Source: Macrotrachela quadricornifera
Taxonomy: Eukaryota > Rotifera > Eurotatoria > Philodinida > Philodinidae
Assembly (NCBI GenBank): GCA_022393335.1
Contig: JAJEKB010021120.1
Coordinates: 1-64,000, forward strand
DNA: 64,000 nucleotides
Direction: 5' to 3'
The notes below the pieces were generated by a model, which saw only the letters and a program-made list of their open reading frames with translations, was not told where the DNA came from and made no database searches. Numbering within the stretch: position 1 is the first letter of the stretch; every line of letters starts with the position of its first letter. This document shows, one piece after another, positions 1-11,449 of the stretch. Made by a program: the position numbers and the translations under genes.

Positions 1-698
1 AGGATTATAACGAAAAAATGAAAAAGCTGCAACATGATTATTTCCTGCAGCTAAACCAGCAATAAATAAATCAGATTCATCGGAATAAAAATCATGTAAA
101 GTTATAGCAACAAGACAACAAGCATCATTAGGTACGGAACGTTTTAATATATTTAGAACATTGTCTACACATATTTGTGAATGTTTACTTTTTAAATCAT
201 AACGTGTACGAAGAGTTATTTCCTTTTTTAAATCATTTTTACATTGAACTGTACCTGATATATGTAATTATGTTTAAATAATTAAAATGAAAAATATATT
301 AACTTACATATCCATGATCGTTTTTTATCATTCCAATAAATGTTTGTAAATAACGGAAGAAGTTTAACTTCCATTTGAAAAAAACGTTTTGTATAATCAA
401 TTAAATGATCAATATTTAATATTGATAAACGATCATCATCATCAAGTAATGTTAAATAAATATATTTTCTTAATGGTTCATTACCATCAATATATGGACA
501 TTGTTTAAGAAATTTTGAATATGTTTGTCCTTTTTCATTATAATTTGCTAACCAATCTAAATCACTCGTTGGAAATGGTAATGAATTAAATGAATTTTTA
601 AATTCATTTGAAAACAAATTATCATTACCAAGTGCATTATCAATGTCTTTTTGTTGTGGTACACGAAAACCACGAGCAAATGATATTTTTTTTGGCAT
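1..698 (-). CDS. AMZ2: Archaemetzincin-2-like metalloprotease, N-terminal part (cut by window start)
   Basis: Two exons are visible on the minus strand, 308..698 and about 1..254, with a 53-base GT/AG intron (255..307). The first exon begins MPKKISFARGF and contains FTNIYWNDKKRSW. The second reads through KHSQICVDNVLNILKR, then VPNDACCLVAITLHDFY, and ends FSFFRYNP. This matches the region upstream of the zinc site in animal archaemetzincins, where human AMZ2 also has a VPNDAFC...GITM segment followed by FSFARY. The catalytic HEXXHXXGXXH motif would lie beyond position 1, so activity cannot be judged. The family are zinc-dependent aminopeptidase-like proteins of poorly known role. The ATG lies 8 bases after a TTTATTTAG acceptor and only 127 bases from the stop of NSMCE1, so it may be the second gene of an operon. 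AMZ1 is the alternative family member. Confidence 0.78.
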
Positions 699-825
699 TA
701 TTATTTCTAAATAAATGAGATAAAAATAGAAGAAATAAAATCTAGAAATTGAAATGCTCTATCTATCCTATATTTATAAACAATATACATATACATATAT
801 AACATAAAAGATGGAGAATTAAAGT

Positions 826-2550
826 CTATTCATTATCATCATCACTTTCATTAATAATTCGACGATGTGATGATCGAATAGATCGATTAGTTGTACTATT
901 ATTATGATCACTTGTTCTTGTTGTTCTTTGTTTTTTATTAATTGAACCTGTTGATTGTTGAGTATCATTTTCATCATTTATCTTTGTTCGTTTTAATATA
1001 CTATCAACATCTATTTTATTCCATTCTTGTTTACATGTTGGACATGGATATGTTACTTTTTTATTAGTTGTACTATTCGATGTATTAGATAATCGAAGAA
1101 AATATCGAGCAGCACATGAACGATGCATATGAACATCACATGAACTAAAATTTTCATTTAATAAATGTTAAATAAAAAATAATAATGTTTTTTTTTTCAA
1201 GAATAATATACCTATTTGAACAAACTAATCCTCGAATTAAAAGACGTGTACATATCTGACAATTATAAATATAATCTCTATATGTATCCATAATAAATGA
1301 TTGCATTTCTAATAAAGCTCGAGCATGTAATATAACAGTATTATTTGAACCACTTTCAATCCATTTATCACGTTGAAAACGTGCCATTGTTTCACTAAAT
1401 TCTTTTTGTGTCAGTTTTAAATCATTAGCAAGAATTGATTCAAATACTTCACGAGGTGATATACATCTAATATAGAAATAAAAAGAATAAGAAAAATAAC
1501 ATAAATTTTTTAACATATTTTTCGAATTATATTCAGATCTTCTCACGTTTTGATTTTTGTTGATTATAGAATAATCTATCTAAGGGATTTGAATTCAATG
1601 AGTTAGAAGATTCTCAATTTTGAAATACAAAAGACTCCGAATATTTTTTGTATTATTCTTTTGACTTTTTATTAGTATATGAGGATGCTTTCTCTTGCTA
1701 TAGACATCAGATTTGATCATCAAATAATTAATCATACTATCATTCTCCATGTTTATTTTAATGTCAAATAAGAGAAAGAAAAATGACAATTGATTTTTTC
1801 GAAGTGTAGGAATTCTCTAGCATAATTACACTAGACTATATGTATAGACGTATTAAGCACGAGCTGCTCGATTCAGACTCAGCTTTCATCCATCTCCAAT
1901 TATATATACTAATAGCAATTAAATCAAATGTTTTCTTTCAAAATAAAAAGTAGACATCAATGGATTCCGAAGTATATTTAGAAACGGTACCAGCCGATAG
2001 TGCAAAAATAGATCTGGAGGAGGAAAAAAGCAATAATTCTGTCCACATACTACTATTCGAACACAGTATTTCAAGCCCTTTTTCTCACATTGTCTCCGAA
2101 TATATTTAGGATACGATGAAATTTTTGAATAATACTAAATATATTTTCATTCTATAAAATAAAATAAATTCTTACTAACTTTTCATCACTAGTAATAACC
2201 AATTCAAGTAATTTTTCAAAAACTGCTGCTTCTTTTTCTGTATATGAACAATCCATTTTAACAAATTGTGGTTTAAAATTTTGTGTACATACAAAATAAA
2301 TTTCATTTTCATATTCTTCACTTGCAACTTGTTTTATTTCAATACCATATTGATTAGTATGTTTATTAATTAATGGTAATAAAACATCTATAAATGTACG
2401 AATTTCATCTTTAATTTTTATTTTTAATTCATATCGATCACGTAAAGCACTTATAAGATCAATTAATTCATTTTGATTATAAGCACCATCATGAAGAAAA
2501 TATTGTATTAATTGTTTATGATAATCTTCAAGTATTGTTGATATTGACAT
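826..2550 (-). CDS. NSMCE1: SMC5/6 complex subunit NSE1, RING-type E3 ligase
   Basis: Three exons: 2180..2550, 1212..1466 and 826..1144 (371+255+319 bases, 315 codons including stop). NSE1 is the winged-helix/RING subunit of the SMC5/6 complex, which acts in DNA repair and genome stability in the nucleus. The N-terminal part carries the helical/winged-helix region (start MSISTILEDYHKQL; second exon FQRDKWIESGSNNTVILHARALLEM, matching the human NKWL...LHGRAILEM region). The variant RING follows: NCQIC, then CSNSSC, then HMHRSC and PCPTC, giving paired Cys/His zinc ligands. The residue at the last joint (AG|T, Ser) is built across the intron. The C-terminal tail is Ser/Thr/Asn-rich and acidic and is longer than in human NSE1. 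The 713-base first intron has no coding content that I can see. The donor I chose is GTTAGT, because the nearby GTAAGA would break the frame. Confidence 0.88.
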
Positions 2551-2859
2551 TAGTCTCTACAAACATTGTTTCTTTTATTTTTTTTTAATATATAAATAGG
2601 AAAAAAAAACTTTCTTTTTTTTACAATATATTTTATTTATTTATTTATTTATTTTGATTCATGCAAGAAAAGAAGAAAAAAAAATATTCGCACATATTGA
2701 TGACAAGGAAAAACAATAAAAACAAAGGTGAAATGACTATAAGAAGAGAGACACAAAAGAGAGAAAGAAAATATATTGCAAGCAAAAAAAAAAAATGACA
2801 TGTTTACACAATTAATGTTGACTAGAAAGCATAAAAGAAAATTATATATATATATATAT

Positions 2860-5764
2860 TTAAACAAATTGTGGTCTATAAGCTAAATAAGCTTTTAAAT
2901 TGTCAGGTAAACGTAATTGTTTAATTTGTTTTCGATCAACATAACGTAAAATATTACGTCGTGTTACTTCTTTTAATGTTGTACATGTATATGGTAATGA
3001 ATAAACTTCAATAAGACGTACATTTGATGATGGTTCAATATTTTTTAAAATAGCTAATGTTGAACCACAATTTGATAATGATGGATATATATTAAATAAT
3101 AGGGAAAATTCATTTGTAAATACAAATGGAGAAAAGAATGGACCACGATAATCGATTATACTACGTGTATGTAATAATGTGGACGAATTTAAAATATATA
3201 AAAAATAATTTCGTTTTACACGTTGAAATATTGGAACTAAACAAAAATTTATTTTATTTATTCTAGATAATGATCATTAAACTATAGAAATGTAAGTCTA
3301 GCTAAGTATGTAATTGTGATCTATTCTCTATACAATTGTATTTTTCTTCTCTAAAATTTTCATTGAATAAAATCAGATAATCGATTAAAATATTCTTACG
3401 TGTGCATAGAACAATAATAAGATGTCCATCATTAGTATATTCTACTCGATAAACTTTTGTTTTTAATGTATGATTTGAACAAACAAGTACACGATCTTTT
3501 TTTATATCAGTTATTTGACCACGAACTGTATCAAATTCTGCTAAACGTGAATGACCATAACGTGGATCAAATGAAAATCGTTGATCATAACCTAGTAAAT
3601 AATTTTTAAAAAAAAATTTCTTTTTCTTTTCTTTTCTTTTTTAAACTTACGAGCTGGTGTTATACGAAGTATCACATAAGTTTTTATATCAAAAATAACA
3701 GTTACTTCATGTGTTTGATGACTATATGAATGTTTATCTTCATAATCAGGTGTTATTAATAATTTTGTTCTATCAGGTGATATTAAACATGTATATGATC
3801 TTGCATTAAAACGATGTGCAACTGAATTAAGTTTTCGAACAATACGACTATTCCATGTTGATGATGATGATATTAAAGAAAATGTTGGAGATGATGATGA
3901 TGGTAATAAAACAGAATCTCCATTATTATCCATACAACTACATGATGATGATGATAATGATGATAAATATGGTGTTGAACGATGTTTAGAATCATGAATT
4001 AAATTATTTTGTTGATTTTTATTATTAACTAATTCATTTGTATTTGAAATTGAATATGAACGTGTATTGTTTGTATTTGAACTAAATAAATAAATATTTA
4101 AAATAAAATAAATCTAATTTTAGTATTATATGCAATCAAAATCTATCAAATATCGCAATTTTTATTTAGCATAGCATATCAATATTAGCAACGAGAAAAA
4201 TAACACAAACTATTTATTTTATCTTTTAAAAGTAGAATTTATAATGGGATGGATAATTTAGATTTAATTTAATATATTTTACAGAATAATCATTTTAATT
4301 GATTAACTCTCATTAGTATATAATGTTAATCGAATAAAATTTTGGGTTCATGCAAATATTATATCAAATTTAAGCTAATACTTTTTCTTTTTGTATCTTT
4401 ATTAAAATTGTAGGATCGAATACATCTGTAATTTAAATTTCGAATACTATTTGTTAAATATATTAAAAGAAAATTACTCACCGACTCGCCGATTTCCCAA
4501 ATCGGGTTCTCGACATAGTCGATATTACTGTCGTATTGTTAGTATTAATATTAGCATTATTAGCAGCAATACTAGCTGAAGTAGTTACCAATGTACATCG
4601 AGCTGAACCAGTTAAATATGAAGCTTTTTTTGTATTGTCAACAAATTCATATGCATCATTTTGCATATCTAAATGATATTTTGTATCATTTAATAATGAA
4701 CATGATTTAATAGGTGAACGTTGTGGTTCACTTGTATGATAAGCACTTAATATTGCTGTTTGCATTAATGAACTATGTCGATTTGGTGGAATAATAATAC
4801 GTGGTGGTGATTCATTAATTGATGATGTTGAAATTGGACTAGATGATGATTGTTGTTGTGATATTGGTGATGATTTAGGTCGTTGTGATTGTCGATGAAA
4901 ACATGTACATTTTCGAGATGATTTTATTTCAGATGATTCAGTAGGTACAGGACGATCGAATACAAATATTTCTACCTATTTTATATTTAAAAATATAAAA
5001 TAAAAAAAAAATTATTTGAAAAATTTTACTTCATTATTTCCTTTCCATAATTGAAAGACAATAAATTCGTCACAGCATGCAATTACACGATTTAAACGAT
5101 GTATACGATCACGTACAGTATTGTCATTAGTACGATAACGTTCAATATTTGATGGTACAGTTAATATAATATCATCTGCTCCATGTTCAGTTAAAATAAA
5201 TTGTGCATCACCAAGACGTGTTAAACTTTTAAAAAATCTTCCATTTACATAATATATTGGTTTAGGATGTAAACGACGTGAATCAAGATCATTTGATGGA
5301 ACTGTCGATGAACATGTTACTGTAGATGATGAACTTGATAAAGTCATTGCTGAACCAACTAAAGCTGATGCTGATGGATTATTATTATTACGAATATTGG
5401 ATTTATTTATTGAGAATGTTAATGTTGAAGGTACGGATGTTGATGTTAACTGAGTTTTTGTTTGAACAATAAAATCATTTGTTAATGATAATGATGTTGA
5501 TACAAATGATGTTGGAGTAGAAAATGAACTTGATGAAAGTGATGGGAGAACAGATGATATTGTACTATTATTAGTATTATTATTATTATTATTATTTGAA
5601 GATATTTCACAACTAGTATCGGTACTAAATTGATTAAAATGTCCAAAACGACGTGCATCATAATAAATCCATTTTTGATAAGGAATAACAACGATTTTAC
5701 GTGCACCAGGTGGTTGTGGTACACCAGGTAATTGTTTTTTATTGACTGTTATTCCGTTACCCAT
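2860..5764 (-). CDS. Unrecognised protein with SOCS-box-like C-terminus
   Basis: Five exons (5030..5764, 4482..4975, 3651..4081, 3400..3591, 2860..3236) join in frame to 743 codons including stop. I do not recognise the family. The N-terminus MGNGIT fits an N-myristoylation signal (Gly2, Thr6). The first exon has conserved-looking blocks (KIVVIPYQKWIYYDARRFGHF; FILTEHGADDIILTVPSNIERY; CCDEFIVFQLW) around a long Ser/Thr/Asn tract. The middle is low complexity. The C-terminal third alternates beta-strand-like segments (CLISPDRTKLLITPDYEDK; RFSFDPRYGHSRLAEFDTV; TNDGHLIIVLC), resembling a degenerate WD/beta-propeller half. The last 40 residues (LKEVTRRNILRYVDRKQIKQ, then LRLPDNLKAYL) fit the SOCS-box pattern: BC-box, then LPLP-like, then LxxYL. 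If so it could be a substrate receptor of an elongin-cullin ligase. That function is inferred from the terminal motif only. Confidence 0.7.
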
Positions 5765-6718
5765 CTAAAATGATAAACAATAAAATAAAAATGCAAGAAA
5801 AGAAAACAATCAAGATAAACTCTTCTGTCTTAATATACATCTCACAAGAATCACTTCGAATAAAATTTTTTTCCGAGATAAATAAACAAACAAACAACAA
5901 TAATAATAATAATATTAATAATAAGACTTTTTTTTCTTTATATTTCTCATTTTCAAAAGAAATAAAAGAGAAAAAAAATGAAATAAGAGAAAGTAATATT
6001 TTTTTTTGTCGTATTCTAATCCAAAAAACGACTAAAGAAAAGAAGAAAAAAAAAACAAATATAGAAGATCTTGCAAAAAAAAATGTGAAAAGTCCATTAT
6101 TCTATTAAATTGAAATACACACATCAATAATAAGTCAATTTTTTGTCTGTATGATAGAAAACAAAAAACAAAAAGATCGTCGTAATTGAAAGAAAAAAAA
6201 ACAAAATTTAACAACACGGCACACAATACAATTAATAAATGAATATTGTACAAATTCGATACACAAAATATCATTCCAGTGGAGACAAAGCACACATAAA
6301 TATATATATATATATATATATATTTACGATGTGCATGATATTGCAAAAAAAAACACAAAAAAAGGCAAGAAAAGACGCTGTACAAACAACAACAAAAAAT
6401 ATATAAATAAAGAAAAAAGAGACTAGAGACAAGAGAAATAGGAATAATGGTGGGATTTGAAATGAATTGCACACGCACACAGTTTTTTTTTCAGATCAAC
6501 AAATAAATTCCATTTTTTTTTCTTTTTTTTTTGAGCTATTTAACTACAGAGAAGAAAAAAAAACACATTTATATATATAAAGTAAAGCAGCAAAAGCAGC
6601 CTGAGATGACAAATAAATGTAGAAGTGAGTACGTATATATATGTGTTTTACAATGTTAGACAATAATATCACAATATGCGAAAAGAAAAAATTTGTGCTT
6701 TTATTCTTTTTTTTTTTT
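5765..6718. other. AT-rich intergenic stretch with simple repeats
   Basis: No gene is visible here. The stretch lies between the start of the SOCS-box-like gene and the stop of the MBD5/6 gene, both on the minus strand. It is made of A/T homopolymers and includes a (TA)n run at about 6299-6323. The open frames in it are composed of Lys, Asn, Phe and Ile only and look like products of base composition. It should hold the promoter of the gene starting at 5764 and the 3' UTR of the MBD gene. Confidence 0.6.
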
Positions 6719-9700
6719 CTAAGGTAAAAGATGATCGACATTTGGTAAACCATCTGGTGGTAATGGTTTGACAAATAATGAAGGTAATGATATATCATTA
6801 TTATTACCATTCATATACGGTTCAAAATCATTAAAATTAACATCATCAAATGAAGCTGCTGTATCAAAATCATCATTAAGTAAAAGTGAATTAAGATTTG
6901 TATCACTTCCCCATGATGTTGAAAAATCAAATGAATTAAAATCTGTTTGCCATTGTTGTTGTTGTTGTTGTTCAACAACAATAGGTTGAGGTGGTAATGG
7001 TACAGATATTTGAATTTGTTGTTGATGGTGTTCTTCTTGTTTAATTTTTTTTGTTGTACGACGTTTTGCTGGTAATTTATCCGTATTTATTGTTGTCTTT
7101 TTTGCTGGACTAGATTTTGTTGTTCGAATTGACTTTATTAAAAGATTATCATTTTTTTCTATAGATGATGATGATGATGTTGTATGTTCAAAACGATTTA
7201 TTGTATCAATAAGATTATCAACACCAGAAAATGATGAACTATTTAAACCTTTAAGTAATGTACGAAGTGTTTTAGGTTCAACAGGTCCATTTAATAAAAG
7301 ACAACTTCCACCATCATCAAGTGTTGATTGATTACTATTAGTTGAATTATTTTTAGTGATAGATACAATATTTCGATCAGTTTGTGATGTTTCTTAAAAG
7401 AAAAAAAGTAAAGAATAAATAAATTTATATTTATGATATTAAAGATTATCTAAATCTTATTTTATATGGATTACTTATATGATTAAATTGTCTATAGATT
7501 GATAAAAGAAGTATTGATAATCATAAAAATTTTACAAAATGATCTTTTCTTAAGCTCATTATATGTTATTCTCAAATCAGATTATAGTCAGTATTAGTCA
7601 TTGCTTCAAGACATATGATGATAAATTTTTATCTAAGTCTGATTCTAAGTAATTCTTTGTTTTTAGGCTAGCGATTAAAAATATAGAAAAAAAGGAAGAA
7701 TATAACTTAAGAATAAAATTAAAAACAAACCATTTGATTGAGAAATTGATGGTGTAAGAACTAATCGTTGTTGTGATGATTGATCATGAGTAATTTTTTG
7801 TTGAATAATATATGGTTTATTATTAATAAAAAAAATTTGTTGATGTTGTGGTTTTCTATCATCATTATTATTTGTATTATTATTATTATTATTAAAAATA
7901 ATTTGTTGTGATTGTGTTTGTTGATTAAAATCATTTGTTGATGGTACATGAAGTACAACTGATTGACGAGTTGGTATTGTTGTTGGTAATAAATTCGTTG
8001 TTTCTGTACAATTTTTTAATCCAGTTGAAAGTATTGGTAATTTTCTTTTTATTGATGTTGCTGTTGTTGTTGTAGAATTTGAAGAAGTAAATAATGTTAC
8101 AGGTGGTGATGATGATGATGATGGAGGTGATGAGGATGTTACAGTTCGTTGTTGTGTTTGTGCTTTTTGAAAAAGATGATTAACAATTGCATTTGAATCT
8201 GATGAAGCACCAGATGCAAGTGCTGATAATAAAAAATTTGTTGTTGATGGATCATTAAAATCAATCATTAATGGTTGTGATGTTTCATTTATTTGTTCAT
8301 TATTAGTTTTTATTGATAAATATTCATCATTAGTTGAGGTTTTTGGAAGCATTAATTGATTTTGATTTGTTGTACCCATTAATGAAATAACATCCATATG
8401 ATTTGATGTTGTTGATGATGATAAACATGGTTTTTGAGTAGCAGCCGGTGAACGAACAAAATCTGGTTTAAGAGCATTGACATTTAATGTAACCTAAAGA
8501 AAGATTAGAAATATATTTGATTTATAATAAAAAATAATAATAATAATAATATTTTTTAGTTAAAATCTGGGTTTTTTTTTTAAATTTTACCTGTTTGCCT
8601 GATGTATTTGTTATTGATAAAACTGATGAAGCTGAATCAACACGTACACGTTTATTACTATTTGAATCTCGATTTGGTGATAATAAAACATTTTGTACTC
8701 CAGATAAAACAGCAAATGTTGATTCATTTGTTGTTGTTTTTATTTGATCAAATAAAGATGGTACACGTGCAATAACATTTGTATCTGTTGATGATACAAT
8801 TGGTGGTGTTAAAATATTATCATTTATAAAACGTATATTATTATTTTGATGATGTGTTGATGGTGATGTTGAATTTCTATGAACAATATTTGTTTGTGAT
8901 GTTGATGAAACTGATGCTGGTGGAGAAAGTATTGATGATGGAACTGGTTGAATTTGATGTATATCATTTGATGGTTTAACAGCAAGTTGAGCTATAACTG
9001 GTGATGTAACAGTAGTTTTACGTGGACGACCACGTGGCCTTTTCGATGGAGGAGTAGTTAAATTTGTTTGTTGTACAGGTGTCCATGTCATCGATTGGCT
9101 ATTTTCTAATTAAACAAATCAAAAAAAAAAAAAAACTTCAATGAATAGTAATAAAAAAAAGCAAAGCTCGAATATATACCAGATATTTGATCAGTATTAT
9201 TAACAAAAACAACTGATTCATTATTACTATTTCCTGTTAAATTTGAAGCACATACAAATACATTTCCATTTGTTGTTTCATTATGTATACGTTTTCGTCG
9301 TTTAGCTATAATAAGAAATAAAATATTTAAAAAAAAAAAGAAGAAAACTAATTCTTACCTGGTTTTTGTTCCATTTCACTAAATGAATCAATACAATTTG
9401 TTAATGTTGCCATTTCTAATATGTTCGATTTTTGTCGACAATGTGTACCTTCAAGAACTTGTGTTACTTCCCAAGATTTTGATTTTATTAATGGATCAAA
9501 ATTGAATACCTAAAGCAATAAAATATTTTTAGATAAGAATTCTATCCTGTTAACTAAACGATTTAAATAATAAAAAACATAAGATTGTATCAGTATTGAC
9601 ATATCGAAAACTAAATCTATCGATACTGACGTACCTACTCTCTGACTCACGAAATTCATTGACCCGAATCAAAGACATGACACACTATTTCAGTAACCTT

Positions 9701-10998
9701 CATTCGATGATATCAATTTTAGTGTACACACCTATACAAATCATTTCTAATCAAATGTCAATATGATCTATATATTATTAATATGAATAGAATTTAGTAT
9801 AATATCGTTTAAAATCTATATTAGAATTCTTTTCTTATTGAACAAACCTTATCAACAATAAGCGGACATTGAAGACCACATTTACATGATGTTGGTAATT
9901 CAAGATAATGACGTACAGCATCCGATGAATCAAGTATTACATTAGTTGGACTAAAAAATTTTGAATAAAAGTTAAAAATGTCATTGTAATTCAAAGAATA
10001 AAATCGAAATGATTCTTTTTCTTGTTTATAATTATAATAGTTAATAGAGAAAAAAAACAAAAGAATTTCTACCTGAGATAAACAACAAGATCTGAAGCTA
10101 ATATTCTTCTTTGCCAACCATATGGTACATGTATATATTCCATAGATGTTTGTGAATTATTTAATGAATTTTTACATGATTTTTTTGTACGTATAAAATT
10201 TGGTGATATTGGTTGTGTTGATTCATCTTTAACAATAATTCTTGTTAATGCTTTAGCTTCTTTTTTTATTTTAGATTTTTGATTTATTATTGTTTGTTGA
10301 TCATTAGATGATGAAAAATTAAATGAATCTATATGTATATTATAATTTGTTGTTGTTGTTGCTATTTGTTGTTCATTATTATTATCAACTTCTTTAATAT
10401 TTTTTAATATTTGTGTAACAATTTCTGTTGTTTGTTTTTCATCTAATGGACATTTTTTTGTTATATGATCATTATTATTTATTATTGTTTGTGTTGGTTG
10501 TTGAACATTTGTTGTATGAATATTAACATTATAATTATTAACACTTATATTATTTGCTGTTATATTTGTTAAATTAGTTGTATTATGCATTGAATTTGTT
10601 GATTCAATAATTGTTTTAGGTTTTATAGTTGAAAATGGTGATGGTAAACGTGTAACATTTATTAATGGTGGCTGTTTTATAGGCGTATCATGACTAGATA
10701 TTGTCGAATTTAATTGAGATTGTTGAATATGATTATTATTATTTGTTTCATCTATCTGACTGACAAGTGATGATTGTGAATGAACAAATCGAACGAGATG
10801 TGTTGGTGAAGCACTACTACTGCTATTTAATTGACTAGATGAAGAAGAAGGTAATACTTCATTACAACATGATTCAACTAATTCATCAATTGTTACATTA
10901 GCAACAATTAACGATGGATCTTCATCTTTTGTTGTTAAATTTGAATTATCTATTAATTGATTTGTATATGTTGAATGATAAGTTTCAGTTGTTGTCAT
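6719..10998 (-). CDS. MBD5: MBD5/MBD6-type methyl-CpG-binding-domain protein with AT-hook
   Basis: Seven exons (10073..10998, 9848..9950, 9359..9509, 9180..9305, 8591..9105, 7731..8493, 6719..7392) sum to exactly 1086 codons including stop. The MBD begins near residue 295: VPYGWQRRI, then YLSPTNVILDSSDAVRHYL, then CKCGLQCPL and KVFNFDP. The last two blocks are hallmarks of MBD5/6, distinct from MBD1-4 and BAZ2. In vertebrates MBD5/6 bind the PR-DUB (BAP1) deubiquitinase through the MBD and do not need methylated CpG. Around residue 455-465 there is an AT-hook, KRPRGRPRK, and basic clusters follow (RRKR; PAKRRTTKKIK). The rest is long Ser/Thr/Asn/Gln-rich disorder ending DGLPNVDHLLP. No PWWP domain is visible, so it may be nearer MBD6 or ancestral to both. 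The assigned symbol stands for the MBD5/6 group. Confidence 0.82.
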
Positions 10999-11449
10999 TA
11001 TAAAAAGAATATATATAGTTCGAGAAACGAACTAAGAAAATATTTAATGATCATATACAAACAGATAAAACAAAACAAAATAACAAAACAAACATCTGAA
11101 AAATGAAATCTTTCTTTTTTTGAATATTTATTGTTATTATTATTATTTTTATTGTTGTTGTTATTGTTGATTTAATAGCCATTATAGAATGACAAAGAAC
11201 GCTTTATTGAATTTTGATTGAAGAATTATATTTATTTTAATTTTTAAAAAAATTTAATATAAAAAAGATATTTTTATTTTAATAAAAATAAAAAAAATTA
11301 TTTTTCTTTAATTCTTTTTATTTTATTAATAAAATTAAAGCGACATCTAGAAAGTAAAAAAAGGGTTGTTTCTAAGCAACAAACAGTTAAGATAGTTAGT
11401 CGTGTTTGGTTTATTCATTTTAGTTGATTGAAGTGCCTTATTGATTGCA
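10999..11449. promoter_or_regulatory. Divergent promoter region, MBD5/6 and AK9
   Basis: This 451-base gap separates the start codons of two divergently transcribed genes, so it must contain both promoters and 5' UTRs. It is A/T-rich with TTA/TTG runs. A TTTTAG acceptor-like site at about 11417-11422 precedes the AK9 ATG by some 28 bases and could be a 5' UTR or spliced-leader acceptor. No specific binding site was recognised. Confidence 0.5.

Noticed and set aside
2171..2175. GTAAGA as the first-intron donor of NSMCE1
   Set aside because: It would place the second exon out of frame and meet a stop; GTTAGT four bases earlier restores the frame.
5482..5724. Minus-strand His/Ile-rich open frame of 80 codons
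   Set aside because: It is an out-of-frame shadow of the Ser/Asn tract in the SOCS-box-like gene.
6299..6323. (TA)n tract as a possible regulatory or mobile feature
   Set aside because: A simple dinucleotide microsatellite of the kind scattered through the window; no further structure.
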